DNA of 64,000 nt from Takakia lepidozioides (GCA_030704615.1 CM060731.1:71404756-71468755), one strand, 5' to 3'; counted from the stretch's first letter, positions 1 to 10,196 are shown. Notes: generated by a model from the letters alone, not told the origin. Translations and numbers: made by a program.

Positions 1-270
1 AAAAGAAGGAGTGGCATCCAACTCTAGTTCTTCCGGTATGGGTGATGTACTCTTTGATCTTAATGGTGTGAGAGGTCGAGATGATTCCTCTATGTCTATT
101 CCTCTCTCCCAAAGATATGGATAATTAGCTTTCAAATAGCTTTCTCTTTTTGCTGAATATCTCTGGCGTCTAGCTTCTCTTTCATCACTCATGTCCCATG
201 TCTTTCATTTCTTTTAATGTGGCAATCACCAAAACTCTCTTCTGTAATATCTCTCGTATATGCCTGGGTT
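1..270 (-). other. Internal sequence of LTR element A1, no gene recognised
   Basis: This lies downstream, in minus orientation, of the PBS and 5' ORF of the element whose 5' LTR is at 802-1798. I see no domain or long reading frame here. The element continues beyond the window edge. Confidence 0.4.
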
Positions 271-855
271 TCATTCTAGCTTTAATGCACCCTTGGCTAT
301 ACTAGAAGTCTCCGTTACCATATAACCATATGGCAAACAAGTCTGGAAAGTTGTTCTTGGTGTGAGTTTGATCCACAAAATATCCTTTGGAATCCAATTC
401 TTTACCAGTACAAGCTCTTCATGCATATGAGTATACACATTCACCTTTCTTTCTTCCCAGCCTTCAAACTCTACTCGCTTAATGGATAGCAATGCTATCA
501 CATAAACCAGTGTTGGTAACCAACGTGCTCTTCCTCTACAGGCCACCTAATAAATCTTTATCACTCCTTTCTCCAGTTCCCATTCAGGGTCAGCATCATG
601 CACTCTCTTAAGAATGTTTTCTTTACAACCGTCTGGCAATTCCAAGAACCTTTGAAAGAATCGTTTGGATAATCTTTCCTTCTCAGTTTCACAAGGAATT
701 TGATTCACATCAAATTCTTTAATTCTCCAACCACCATGATCCCACCAGATGCCTATCACATCTGGTTGTTCATGACCCAGTTCCCCAGTATGGTCGCCAA
801 ATGTCACGTGGCTTTTACTCACCCATCCCTTCACTATCCGAGGCGGAAACTCCAA
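271..855 (-). pseudogene. 5' ORF of family A LTR retrotransposon A1, interrupted by one in-frame TAG
   Basis: Two minus-strand open stretches (855-547 and 546-271) are in the same frame and are separated only by a TAG at 547-549. The frame starts inside the end of the LTR and runs through the primer-binding site, so the real start is unknown; it is probably just downstream of 783. The composition looks protein-like, with Trp- and Glu-rich stretches such as GIWWDHGG and PEWELEKG. I do not recognise a domain. Its position directly after the 5' LTR and PBS is where gag normally lies, so a gag-type or leader ORF is the simplest reading. No zinc knuckle is visible before the window edge. Confidence 0.45.
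783..801 (-). promoter_or_regulatory. Primer-binding site of element A1
   Basis: Directly after the LTR end, read on the minus strand, comes TTTGGCGACCATACTGGGG. This resembles the TGGCGAC...TGGGGA type of tRNA primer-binding site found in many plant Ty3/gypsy elements. It fixes the LTR end (…TGACA) and the orientation. The other three family A LTR copies in this window lack it at this place. Confidence 0.65.
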
Positions 856-1798
856 GATAGAAGAGTTGGAAATCTCTAAGTACTCAGCCCGCTCAGAACA
901 ATCAGTCGTGACCTACAGCTAGTGTATCATGGGGGTGTTTCCTATTTGTTTTCCTTCCCGCATTCATGTTAGCTAGTTACCTTACTGTTGGTAATTAAGT
1001 ATCAGTTTGCTTCAGCAATCTATCAAATTCCATCAACTCATCCATTTATTCCACAGCTTCACTCAGATCTCTCTACACAGTGTGAGTATGAAGTATGTAT
1101 CAGATTAATATCTATCGAGTATCAGGCTGAAGCCATGGAGTCTCTAATCTGCTCTACATTACAACTCTACTGCTTGCATTCATTAAGCATCAACAGATCG
1201 CCCTCCTCCTACTCTGTGCTCTCCCTCCTTCCGCTCAGAGATGCGCTCTCTCCTCCTTTCCTCCCGTGATGTCCGAAGTCCCCTCTCCAAGTGATCTCTC
1301 CCCCTTCTCCCAGAATTCCCCAAGAAGTGATCCTTCTCCCGTCCTCGCTCCTGGCTTTATCTTCCTACCCGTTGTTCTAACCGTTTCCCTCACTAACCGT
1401 CATCCGTGTACTAACATGTTCCATTCACAGATGTTGTTCCTAACAATCGTTCCCTGTCCTGCTATCCATTCCCTATGGTCGTGACAGCTGTGTCAAGCTG
1501 TGACTGGCTGTGCGACTGTGTTGGGCTGTGTTGACTGTGTCAAGCTGTGACTGGCTGTGACGGGCTGTGTTGGCTGTGTCTGGCTGTGTAAGCTGTGTCG
1601 GACTGTGACGGGTTGTGTTGGCTGTAATGGGCTGTGTCGGGCTGTGACGAGCTGTGTTGGCTGTGATGGGCTGTGTAACCCCCCTCTAAAGTGCGCTGCT
1701 GTCACCCCTAAGGCTCATGTTGGTCTCAGTCTATGCAAAAATTAAGGGTACCCCACAGATCCCGTATAAGTGTCTAAGTCCCAGACAGTCCTCTAACA
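802..1798 (-). repeat. Family A LTR, copy 1 (5' LTR of A1)
   Basis: Read on the minus strand the repeat starts TGTTAGAGG (or TATTAGAGG in copy 3) and ends ...TAAAAGCC..GACA, that is TG...CA. Similar copies lie at 3191-4037, 4260-5301 and 13569-14460. The copies share the region near 813-960 (reverse complement of GGCTTTTACTCACCC and on). Length differs between copies mainly because of the internal minisatellite. A PBS follows directly, so this copy is a 5' LTR. Confidence 0.75.
1486..1680. repeat. GGCTGTGAC-type minisatellite inside LTR copy 1
   Basis: There are about twenty short, imperfect units of 8-10 bases based on GCTGTG(A/T)C(T)GG. The same array sits at the same LTR position in the other copies, with different unit numbers. 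Reading frames through it (Ser/His/Gln/Thr-rich on the minus strand, Cys/Gly-rich on the plus strand) are artefacts of the repeat. Confidence 0.85.
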
Positions 1799-3190
1799 CA
1801 TCAATATCTTCTTTGGCGTCTGTCTCTCCCTCGGATGCAGTCTCCTCCTCACCCGTTCTCGGCAGTATGGGGGGCTGTTGTTCATCTCCAAAATCCTGCT
1901 CTTGCATCGCCAATCTTTCTTCATTGCCCTCTTCTTCCTCCTTTCCCTCTTTGTCTACTCATTCCAACCTCATTCTATCTCTGGCTCTCTTCCTGTCCCT
2001 AGTGCTGGTAAAGTATAGCAACTTCCTTCTCTTCTTCCTCTGGTGGAAACAAACGCTCCCCACACTGCCTCTAGAGCTCTCCAGTTTGACGTTTGCCACA
2101 ACGGGGACTTTGGCATGTATCGAAAATACAATTTGGACATTGTTAACCGTATTTGGATGCGGGTGTCATCATTATGTGCGAACGGAATTCATCCATTTCT
2201 TCGTCTCTCAATTACCCAAAAAACTAAGTGGTGGCACTTCAATTGCCGTTCGGTCTACTTGTGGGATATGTCAGATGTACTTTGCCGGTTGCCAGTACAC
2301 GAAAGGCTTTCTGCATTCATGGAAATTGAGAAGTGCCGTAAAAATCTGTCGCAAGTCGAATTTTGAACAGTACTTGCACATTGCCATTAATTGTTATGCT
2401 TCACATATGCATCCACGTATGTTGTACTGCCTATCCTACGATTTGCATTTCGCCGTCGCTGGCGCAATGCAGTGGTTTTGGTATAAAGCTTGGTGTCGGC
2501 AATCGTAATGTGTTGCGTATCTTCGTGCGAGGTGTCCCCCCGAGTGTCAGTGTTTTTGTTGTGCTCTTTTGGCACAGCACAAACAAATTTGATTCGGGGT
2601 TTCCTGTTTATTGGACTCCAGGGGTCGTTGTCGTCTTTCCATAATGGATGGCTTCATATCCTGTGCAGTGTTTGCTTTTCATCCAAACACAATACGGCTT
2701 CTTGTGGCTTTTTGTCTTTGAAGACAGTTTTTCTAGTTGGTGTCTCTCAGTGTGGCTGACTGCGGAGTTCGGGGCAGACTTTCGCTGTGCATGTGATTTT
2801 TACAAAAAATTGTAAACCCCAAAATCCGTTGGGACTGTGCTACCCTTATTGACCTCAGTTCGTTTGGGGTGGATCCCCTCTCAAAAATTACGGGCTATCA
2901 GTTCGGGGGACCCTTTGTGGATCGCAACTTTGGTTTAGTCTAGGAAAACATATCCTGGGAGGGAGACAGACTCGCTCAATTTCATTCCAATGCAGGTAGT
3001 CTTCCACTAACTGCCACTGTAGATGACTATGCATTTGCAGTTGTTCATGAGGATGAGCTGGTTATAGTGTTCCCTCTAGAATTGGGTTCTCTGCTTGTTC
3101 AAAAAGACGTGTATGATGAGGATGGGAATTTGGATTCTAGGCACTTGCAGAAACCATTGGTTGGCGAGTGTGGGAGGAAGTAGAGAGTCC
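1799..3190 (+). mobile_element. Fragment of a Mutator-like element (central, divergent-promoter region)
   Basis: This stretch is similar, in inverted orientation, to about 28500-27150 of the intact MULE. On the minus strand (about 2085-1800) it encodes the acidic segment EEQQPPILPRTGEEETASEG, matching the first exon of the ParB/methyltransferase-like gene. On the plus strand (about 2940-3180) it encodes LARFHSNAG-like and VVHEDELV-like segments of the transposase N-terminus. Stops interrupt both genes, for example TAG at about 2941 and 3181. It is cut on both sides by family A LTRs (ends at 1798 and 3191), so it was a target of those insertions or was joined by recombination. Confidence 0.7.
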
Positions 3191-4037
3191 TGTCGAGCGG
3201 CTTTTACTCACCCATCCTTCGCTATTCGAGGTGGAAACTCCAAGATAGAAGAGTTGGATATCTCTAAGCACTCAGCCTGCTCAGAACAATCAGTCATGAC
3301 CTACAGCTAGTGAATCATGGTTGTGCTTCCTATTTGTATTCCTTCTTGCCTTCATGTTATCAATTTACCTTACTGGGTATACTGAAGCATCAAATTGCTT
3401 CAGTATCTACCAAGTTCCAATCATTCATTCATTCATTCCACAGCTTCTCTCATGTCTCTCTACACAGTATGATTGTATCGAACAAGTATCAGATTATGAT
3501 TAATCATGTATCAGCCAATGCCATGGTGTCCCTATTCTACCCTACTGTATGATTCTACAGCTTGCATGAATTAAGCCTCAATCAAGTCATCATCTCCTCT
3601 TCACTGTTCTGCTCTCCGTTTTGTCTCCTCCTCCCCTGACCAAGTCCTGCTCCTCAAGAAGTGATCCTGTGAAGTGATGCCCCTCATGTTGCCTCCCTGC
3701 CTAATCTATCCGCAAGCTGTTCTAACCACCTAACTAACTAATTGTCACCCCTGAAGTAACACGTTCCCTCTGCAGATGTCGTTCCCATACAGTCATTCCC
3801 TGTCAATGATAACCGTTCCCCATGTACGCTTTGACAGGCTGTGCCGAGCTGTGACTGGCTATGCAAAGCTGTGTCGGGCTGTGTCAGACTATGTCTGGCT
3901 CTCTACCCCCCCTAAAGCCTGCGCCTGCCACCCCTAAGGCTCCTGTTGGTCTCAGTCTACCATCTGTAAGTCTGCGCAAAAATTAAGGGCCCCACAGAAC
4001 CCGCAAAAGCGTCTAAGTCCCAAGCAGCCCTCTAACA
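3191..4037 (-). repeat. Family A LTR, copy 2 (a 3' LTR)
   Basis: It starts TGTTAGAGG and ends CTCGACA on the minus strand. It has a short, decayed minisatellite near 3832-3905. It is preceded, in minus orientation, by the polypurine tract at 4038-4054, so it is a 3' LTR. It abuts the MULE fragment at 3190. Confidence 0.75.
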
Positions 4038-4054
4038 TTACCCCTCCCCCTCTT
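4038..4054 (-). promoter_or_regulatory. Polypurine tract
   Basis: On the minus strand AAGAGGGGGAGGGGTAA directly precedes the LTR start TGTTAGAGG. This is the usual plus-strand priming site of an LTR element. Confidence 0.7.
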
Positions 4055-4259
4055 AAAAAGCCGTGTCCTCATGGTTTACTGTTTAGGATCAGCAAACCAT
4101 TGTGAGCGAGCACCCTTATGACGATGAGAGTCTCGTGAAGAACTCCGTGTGCGAGCTCGAGCCCTGTCACTGGCTGATGGAGGCGATTGAGTACTACCTG
4201 GAAATGTTTGACCCTCCTGTGGTTGATAACGAGGTAACCGCTCAGGCATAGGGGATCCC
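4055..4259 (-). mobile_element. Truncated family A internal 3' end between two LTRs
   Basis: About 200 bases between LTR copies 2 and 3 repeat the sequence found just inside LTR copy 3 (about 5320-5530). Both include the segment GTGAGCGAGCACCCTT. There is no PBS after LTR copy 3. The order is therefore LTR, internal 3' tail, LTR, a tandem arrangement left by unequal recombination or a large internal deletion. Confidence 0.65.
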
Positions 4260-5301
4260 TATCGAGCGGCTTTTACTCACCCATCCCTTTGCTATCCGAG
4301 GTGGGAACTCCAAGATAGAAGAGTTGGAAATCTCTAAGCACTCAGCCCGCTGAGAACAATCAGTCATGACCTACAGCTAGTGTATCATGGGGGTGTTTCC
4401 TATTTGTACTCCTTCCCACATTCATGTTAGCGAGTTACCTTATTATCTGCAATTAAGTATCAGTTTGCTTCAGAAATCTATCAAGTTCCATCCATTCATT
4501 CCACAGCTTCACTCAGGTCTCTCTACACAGTGTGAGTATGAAGTATGTATCAGATTAATATCTTTCAAGTATCAGGCTGAAGCCATGGTGTCTCTAATCT
4601 ACTCTACATTATAATTCTTCAGCTTCCATTCATCAAGTAACAACAGATCGTCACTTCTCCTACTCCATGCTTTTCATCTTTTCACTCAGAGATGTGCTCT
4701 CCCCCCTATTTCCCAGCCCTGATGCCAGAAGTCCCCCACCAAGAAGTGATTCCTTGACGTCCCCGCTCTTCGCTTTTTCTACCTACAAGCTGTTCTAACT
4801 GCTTTCCTAACTAACCGTCATCCCTGTAGTACACGTTCCTTTTTCAGATGTCGTTCCCTGCCAATGATAACTGTTCCCCAGCTGTGCCGAGCTGTGACTG
4901 GCTGTATCAGGCTGTGGCGGGCTGTGACTGGCTGTGTCGGGGTGTGTAGGGCTGTGCGAAGCTGTGGCGGCTGTATCGGGCTGTGACTGGCTGTGTTGGG
5001 CTATGTTGACTGTGCGAAGCTGTGACGGCTGTGTCTGGCTGTGTCGGCTGTGTCGGCTGTGCGAAGCTGTGACGGGCTGTGTTGGCTGTGACGGGCTGTG
5101 TTGACTGTGACTGGCTGTGTTGGACTGTGATGGGCTGTGACGGTTGTGTCGGGCTGCGATGGACTGTGTCGGGCTGTGTATCTCCCCCCTAAAGCCTGTT
5201 GTTGTCACCCCTAAGGCTCCTGTTGGTCTTAGTCTGTGTAAAAATTAAGGGTACCCCACAGATCCCGTAAAAGCGTCTAAGTCCCAAGCAGCCCTCTAAT
5301 A
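4260..5301 (-). repeat. Family A LTR, copy 3 (3' LTR of the 5.3-13.6 kb element)
   Basis: It starts TATTAGAGG (CA-to-TA change at the terminus) on the minus strand and ends near ...CTCGATA. A long minisatellite (about 4868-5180) is included. It is preceded by a polypurine tract at 5302-5320, in minus orientation. Confidence 0.75.
4868..5180. repeat. GGCTGTGAC-type minisatellite inside LTR copy 3
   Basis: This is the longest array of the family in the window, with about thirty imperfect units of GCTGTG(A)C(T/G)GG. It gives a 133-residue low-complexity reading frame on the minus strand that is not a gene. Confidence 0.85.
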
Positions 5302-5320
5302 TTTACCCCTCCTCCTCTCA
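5302..5320 (-). promoter_or_regulatory. Polypurine tract of the family A element
   Basis: The minus-strand sequence TGAGAGGAGGAGGGGTAAA directly precedes LTR copy 3. It matches the tract before copy 2. Confidence 0.7.
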
Positions 5321-5340
5321 AAAAGCCGTGTCCTCACGGT

Positions 5341-6147
5341 TTACTGTTTGGGATTAGCAAACCTTTGTGAGCGAGCACCCTTGTGACGTTGAGAATCTCG
5401 TGAAGGACTTCGTGTGCGAGCCCGTGTCCTGTCACTGGTTGAGGGAGATGATTGAGCACTACCTGGAAATGTCAGTCCTTCCTTTGTCTGATATCGAGGT
5501 AATCTTTCAGGCATGGGAGACCCCCGTCGCTTCTTCTTTGCCATCTGAATTGCATAGTCCTCTACCATGTCAAAAGAGTCCCCTGAACAACCAGTAGTAT
5601 CAGAATCGTCTCCCCCCCTGAGGTGTTTTAACGATCGAACTCTAACTGGAATCCTCTGGGGCATACAATGTGGTCCCACCATGTCTGGAAGTTTAATGTG
5701 TAAAACTTGTTGTAAGCGTTGAATTGCAAAATTGGTGAAGACCCTGAACTCCTTGTCTGTCCAGGTGAGTGGTGTACCAATGACTTGTGAATTGTGCAAG
5801 TTTTTCCATGCCTCATGGCCCTTAAAGAAAATATCGTCAGGCCCGAATTTCTGTGTTGACAAATTGTTCCAGGCCGCATGAAACCATGAACGAATTTGAG
5901 AATCCTTTTGCATCATAACTTTTGCCTCATATAGGTACATATGAGGTGGCACTGCAGGTAAGATCCAATGATCCCCACTTGAATAACTCAGAAAGGGCGA
6001 TTGCATCTTCTGCTGTTCAATGTGATAACGTGCCAGAAAACAAGCAGTGTAGTATAGCCCGCAGCCCATGACAATACTTGCTACCTCCTTGGTCTTGGTA
6101 TAAATGAATCTATGTACAACTTGGAAGACAATCAATTCCTTCAACAT
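5341..6147 (-). CDS. 3'-most ORF of the family A element, unknown function
   Basis: This 268-residue minus-strand frame ends about 20 bases before the polypurine tract. It overlaps the previous frame (6518-6141) by 7 bases in another frame, so the two may be joined by frameshift or splicing, or be broken parts of one ORF. The N-terminal two thirds look globular. A motif SFDMVEDYAIQMAKKKRRG and an Arg/Ser-rich tail (TRARTRSPSRDSQRHK) suggest a basic, possibly nucleic-acid-binding C-terminus. I recognise no family. An ORF between integrase and the 3' LTR is known in several plant Ty3/gypsy lineages (Athila, Tat/Ogre); assignment to them is not shown. Confidence 0.45.
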   Translation of the reverse strand: MLKELIVFQVVHRFIYTKTKEVASIVMGCGLYYTACFLARYHIEQQKMQSPFLSYSSGDHWILPAVPPHMYLYEAKVMMQKDSQIRSWFHAAWNNLSTQKFGPDDIFFKGHEAWKNLHNSQVIGTPLTWTDKEFRVFTNFAIQRLQQVLHIKLPDMVGPHCMPQRIPVRVRSLKHLRGGDDSDTTGCSGDSFDMVEDYAIQMAKKKRRGSPMPERLPRYQTKEGLTFPGSAQSSPSTSDRTRARTRSPSRDSQRHKGARSQRFANPKQ

Positions 6148-6518
6148 GGTACTTGCCTCATGCCAGTACCTCGCAAAGTGATGATCCTCAATGGTTCAAT
6201 TGTTCGGAAGAACCTTAGTCCTAGTTGCACTGGCAGCCAAATGCGCATGATCTGGTAGTAATGTGCCAACGATTGCGGAGGACTAAATTCCTTCCAAGCC
6301 AAATCCAACACAATGGGAATTTGGTTGAATGGCATAATCATAGCCCGACTGTACTCCCGTGCAGCAGGAGTTTTAGGTGGGTTAAAAGCAGCATCCCCCC
6401 ATACCTCAGGTTGTGGCGGCTGTGGTGTGGCTGTAGTAACAACAGGGTCAGCTACTGGCACAGTCACTTGTTGTGGTATTGGTAGCACTGGCTCTTGTAC
6501 CACTGGCATCTCCTGCAA
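6141..6518 (-). pseudogene. Middle segment of the family A 3' ORF, after an in-frame TGA
   Basis: This 125-residue stretch is in the same frame as the 802-residue ORF upstream and is separated from it by a single TGA at 6549-6551. It starts Pro/Val-rich and continues into a segment (LAWKEFSPPQSLAHYYQIM) that looks globular. It most likely belongs to one long original polypeptide with the two neighbouring frames. Confidence 0.45.
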
Positions 6519-6548
6519 CCCCTGCGAGGAAGACTGAAAAGCTAGAGT

Positions 6549-8957
6549 TCAGGCTTGTAAATAAGAAGCCATCAACTGCTCCTCAGATACAAAGACTCTC
6601 TTGTCGATATTTGAAGTGAGGTCCTCCACTTGAGTCTGCAGGCCGTCTACATCCTCCTGTAACTCCGCTATCCTACTATAGACATTGTCTATAGTAGTTG
6701 TGGCAATGTTCTGCACTTGCAGTCTGAGCTCATTCATCTCGCCTTGGGTGAGCTTTCGTGGTGCTTTGCCTTCCACCGGTCCTTGTGCTAACCAGACCTG
6801 CAGAAGGTGGTTATCCACCAAGTTGGTTGAGGTACCTCTGAGAGTCTGCTCCTCTCTAAGTTTGTACATATCTAACTGCTGCTGTAAAGCCTCCATGCGC
6901 TTCGCATGAGGTTCAACCAAACTCGCATAGGCAGCAAGCAGATTATTGGCTTCCTTCCAAGCCTTGTTAGTGACAGAAAGTTCATTTCTATTGGCCATGA
7001 CCGTTTGTTGCAATTCCAGGATGTACCTCTCTTGGTCAGCTTCAACTTGCCTGTATTGCTTGAAAGTATTCTCATTGCGACAGATTGTACTCTTCATATC
7101 AATAATGAGTTTTGTCTGTTCGACATTATCTGCCTGTGCCTTTATACATCTTTCCGCTTGGCTGTTAACTTCTAATGTAGTTTGCTCAAGCGTAGTTGTG
7201 AGTGTAGCACATTGTATGGCCATCATGTCATGCACTGACTGCAACTCCGTATGTAGTGCATTCACTTCTTGCAACTTGTTCTCATGCTTCACCTGCATTT
7301 GGTATTGCTGTTGCTTATGTGCTTCGTGCAACTGGTCCTGCGCGAGGCCTGCTTCAATCAAATGTTCCTTGGCCAACTGCAAAGCAACTGTTGTATCCTC
7401 TAACTCTTGCTGTAATTTGAGAGTGACCTCGTCATCAACCTTGTTTGCACACTCAGTGGCAAGTCGAGCCTCAAACTCCTTCCTGAGTTCCTCCCTCAAA
7501 GCTGCCAATTGGGTAGTTGGAACATGGGATTTGACATAAGTGCCCAACAAATTAAGTGTCCTGGTTATGGAACTCATAAGCATGGCCTGTTGAGGGTCAT
7601 CATGGTGAGCTTGCTGCTGTTCTCCCTGATCCTCAACAGTGTGATGCCTCACGAACCATTCAGGCCATTGCCCCACCAGATTTTCTTCCTGAACCACCTC
7701 ATCCGCTAAAGGTGCTGCAATGTCTTGACATTCTACTTGTGGTACCTCCGTCAGAGGTGTGGGTATTACAACAACAGCAGGGTTTCCCCTGGACAACCGC
7801 TGCACCTCCGGAATCACTGTTTCCCTGACCAAACCAGAATTTTCATAGAGAAGGTCTCTCTTCTCAATTTCGGCCACGACCGGCTCTGTAGTTGGTATGT
7901 CCAACCTTTCTTCTTCCAGAGCAATTGGTGGTGATGCCACAGCATATACTAATTGTGGAGCCTCCAAAACAACAGAGTCAATTGGTTGTGGTGGTTGTGG
8001 TATTGAAGTGACTTCCTCTTCCCTCTCTGAAGGCCCTGCTTCCAATAATAGCAGCTCTCTGTGCTGCTGTGCCCCTTCCTGCACAAGAGCTTGGGAAACA
8101 TTATTATGCGGTTTCCGTGAAGCCAGTGGATCCGCCACTACAGTCTTTCCCCGCCTCTGTCTCTTAGACTGGGGTTGCACTGCCAGTCCACCCTCACTGT
8201 GTGAAGAGCCTTGCTCTTCAATGGCAGTGGTTTCTGCTTCAAACACTCCCATCTCCTTTCTCTCCCGAGTATCAAGTATGCAAGAATCAAGAATTATTTG
8301 AGCAATGATTGGACCGGACACAATGATCGGAGACTTTGCAGCAGCGCCTTGTAACCTCTTCATCTCGTCCACCAATCCGTTGTACATTAACTCTGCCCAA
8401 GCAACATCCTCTCCCCTCAAAGCTTTCAGGATCTCCTCTGTGAAAGACCTGCTCAAATATTGTTGGTTCTGTTTCATGGCAAACAGAACGTTCAAGATTT
8501 GGCCAACCTCCCTAAGCCCTAGGTATTCGGCTTTGGTACAAGCAAAACCATGAGTTTTAAAGAAACTCCCTTGAAACAAATTCTCTATCCGCAATCTTGC
8601 CCTATGCTCGTCCACCTCCACATGTCCTGATGACAAATCAAACAGTTGCTGCAGGTACTGGGGAGTAATTTCTACATCTACTCCCCTCACCTGAGTAACT
8701 CCTGTCCGAGGCTCAAAGTTTTGGAGAAATTGTATCATGAACTGCCGATGATGCAAGGACCAGTCTTTGCGTAGCAATCCCTCCAATCGCAGCTCCTTCA
8801 GTAGCTGCACCGCCTGTGGTGCAGCGATTGTTTGCTTCTGTAAGATTGTGGTGCTTTTCACCCTGATATCTTCCATTCTTCTCACTCTCTTCATTCTGCA
8901 CAAATAGACAAGTTTTGGTTGCAACAACTGAAGAAACGCCTGCAGGGCACACAACAT
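6549..8957 (-). CDS. Large coiled-coil ORF in the 3' part of the family A gypsy element
   Basis: The frame is 802 residues long. Residues about 30-240 form a globular domain with VRGVDVEITPQYLQQLFDL, which resembles in style the 'putative plant transposon protein' domain of Athila-like elements (inference from memory of that family). Residues about 240-470 are Pro/Glu/Ser-rich and probably disordered. Residues about 470-800 are rich in Gln, Glu, Leu and Ala in heptad-like spacing, a long predicted coiled coil. The first Met is uncertain: residues 1-25 overlap another minus frame (9066-8713), and a splice-acceptor-like TTTGTGCAG lies at about 8898. A structural role is possible; no enzyme motif is visible. 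Confidence 0.5.
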   Translation of the reverse strand: MLCALQAFLQLLQPKLVYLCRMKRVRRMEDIRVKSTTILQKQTIAAPQAVQLLKELRLEGLLRKDWSLHHRQFMIQFLQNFEPRTGVTQVRGVDVEITPQYLQQLFDLSSGHVEVDEHRARLRIENLFQGSFFKTHGFACTKAEYLGLREVGQILNVLFAMKQNQQYLSRSFTEEILKALRGEDVAWAELMYNGLVDEMKRLQGAAAKSPIIVSGPIIAQIILDSCILDTRERKEMGVFEAETTAIEEQGSSHSEGGLAVQPQSKRQRRGKTVVADPLASRKPHNNVSQALVQEGAQQHRELLLLEAGPSEREEEVTSIPQPPQPIDSVVLEAPQLVYAVASPPIALEEERLDIPTTEPVVAEIEKRDLLYENSGLVRETVIPEVQRLSRGNPAVVVIPTPLTEVPQVECQDIAAPLADEVVQEENLVGQWPEWFVRHHTVEDQGEQQQAHHDDPQQAMLMSSITRTLNLLGTYVKSHVPTTQLAALREELRKEFEARLATECANKVDDEVTLKLQQELEDTTVALQLAKEHLIEAGLAQDQLHEAHKQQQYQMQVKHENKLQEVNALHTELQSVHDMMAIQCATLTTTLEQTTLEVNSQAERCIKAQADNVEQTKLIIDMKSTICRNENTFKQYRQVEADQERYILELQQTVMANRNELSVTNKAWKEANNLLAAYASLVEPHAKRMEALQQQLDMYKLREEQTLRGTSTNLVDNHLLQVWLAQGPVEGKAPRKLTQGEMNELRLQVQNIATTTIDNVYSRIAELQEDVDGLQTQVEDLTSNIDKRVFVSEEQLMASYLQA

Positions 8958-9600
8958 AAAAGTATGGTTGGCGCAGAATGAAATGGGTAAGTGCTTGTAA
9001 GCCTGCGGGGCTTACAAGTAGCGATTTAGAGAAAATGTACTCTCCGTTCGTCTGTCCTTGTGCCACTGCGTAAGTAGTAAGGCGAGCGTGTAATCTGTTA
9101 TTTCTGCCATAGCTTCAAAGCTATAGCTTTGATTGTCTCTCCTGACGAGACGCCCGTTACTTGGAACGACGCCGACTCTTGCGCTCAAAATCCCTCCATT
9201 TTCTTGATTTCGTTTCTTGGAAATTACCCTCTGCAGATAATTCTGGCTGGTGATTGGCTGTTGGCTGTGTGATTTGTTTGTAATTTAATTTCCTCCCATG
9301 GATTTTCCACTCTGGACTGTCCACTAGGATAGCACATGTGACATGGATTTCGCTTTTCGGTACTTTTAAAGGGTTCCGTTACCCTTTCCATGTATGCATT
9401 AATGGGCCCATAATAAGTTAATATGCCGTGTAGGTACTTTGACGGCCAATTTTGTTTTTTTCCTTGATGACAGTCGCTCTTGCAATCCATATCCGGCTGT
9501 GTGTCTCGCCCTGACGTCCACGTGTCCATTTCTAAACGTGCCTCCGTCCACTTTTCCGCCGGCCACTCTCCGGATGTTAACCCACGTCCACCTGTCACTG
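8958..9600. other. No gene recognised between integrase tail and 3' ORF
   Basis: The minus strand has a short open stretch (9066-8713) that may be the N-terminal exon of the large 3' ORF. Otherwise I see no domain, RNA gene or terminal motif here. It may hold the leader of the 3' ORF. Confidence 0.35.
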
Positions 9601-9609
9601 ATCCTATGG

Positions 9610-9775
9610 ATTGTGTAACCCCAGTAAGCTGTGTTGAGCTGTGACAGGCTGTGTCATACTGTGGTATGCTGTGATAGGCTGTGTTGCACTGTGGTAAGCT
9701 GTGATAGGTTGTGACACGCTGTGGTAGGTTGTGATAGGCTGTGTGATGGGCTGTGATAGGCTGTGTCACGCTTGT
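9610..9775. repeat. GCTGTGATAGGCTGTG minisatellite after the integrase C-terminus
   Basis: Imperfect units of GCTGTGATAG or GCTGTGGTAG are repeated about 15 times. It is related to the LTR minisatellite in motif but has an A-rich variant unit. It truncates the integrase frame with a His/Ser/Thr-rich tail. Confidence 0.8.
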
Positions 9776-10190
9776 ACTGCCCGCCCTGGTCATATACGCT
9801 CGGCCTAACGACAAGTGCTTCATACTCCGTTGGTATCACTGGCGCAGCCCATGACTGCTTCTGCGTTTCAACATGCAAATCATGCTGCAATGGTTTGTCA
9901 TGGATACCACTGTACCCCTTCAACTTATTGGCATTGACTCTTCCCAGCATCTCTTTGTTAATGGTTTGTAACATGGCGGTGTTGTTATCATACATCTTCA
10001 GTATGACATAAGGTCCTTTCCATGGTGATTTAAGTTTAGAAGCTTTAATCTTTCCCTTCTTCCGCAACCAGAGAACCAAATCTCCCGTCTTAAAAGTTTT
10101 TAATTTGCCTTCATCAAACTGTTCCTTTCTCTTCATCTGAATTCTGGTCATGTTATCAGCTGCATCAGCACGTACTTCTTCCACATGGTC
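9776..10190 (-). pseudogene. Integrase C-terminal part of the family A gypsy element
   Basis: The minus strand encodes [19 protein letters not shown], then FKTGDLVLW and LKSPWKGPYVILK. These are typical of the region after the catalytic core of Ty3/gypsy integrases. The upstream core is missing in this orientation; it lies next to it on the plus strand (10197-10846), which shows an internal inversion. The frame then runs into the minisatellite. Confidence 0.8.
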
Positions 10191-10196
10191 AGAGTT

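Noticed and set aside
802-1798. Plus-strand promoter or gene unit suggested by recurring AT-containing sequence in family A repeats
   Set aside because: PBS and polypurine tracts show that the repeats are minus-strand LTRs.
1717-2508. 263-residue plus-strand ORF, similar to a 215-residue minus ORF at 27894-28541
   Set aside because: Both are antisense to the acidic exon of the ParB/methyltransferase-like gene. The sense frame is the one with coding character and with proper splice joints.
4807-5208. 133-residue Ser/His/Gln/Thr-rich ORF and similar ones at 1493-1705, 9224-9823 and 14549-15118
   Set aside because: Translation of the LTR minisatellite. No conserved frame between copies.
6685-8553. 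Several Cys/Ser-rich plus-strand ORFs
   Set aside because: Antisense shadows of the 802-residue coiled-coil ORF.
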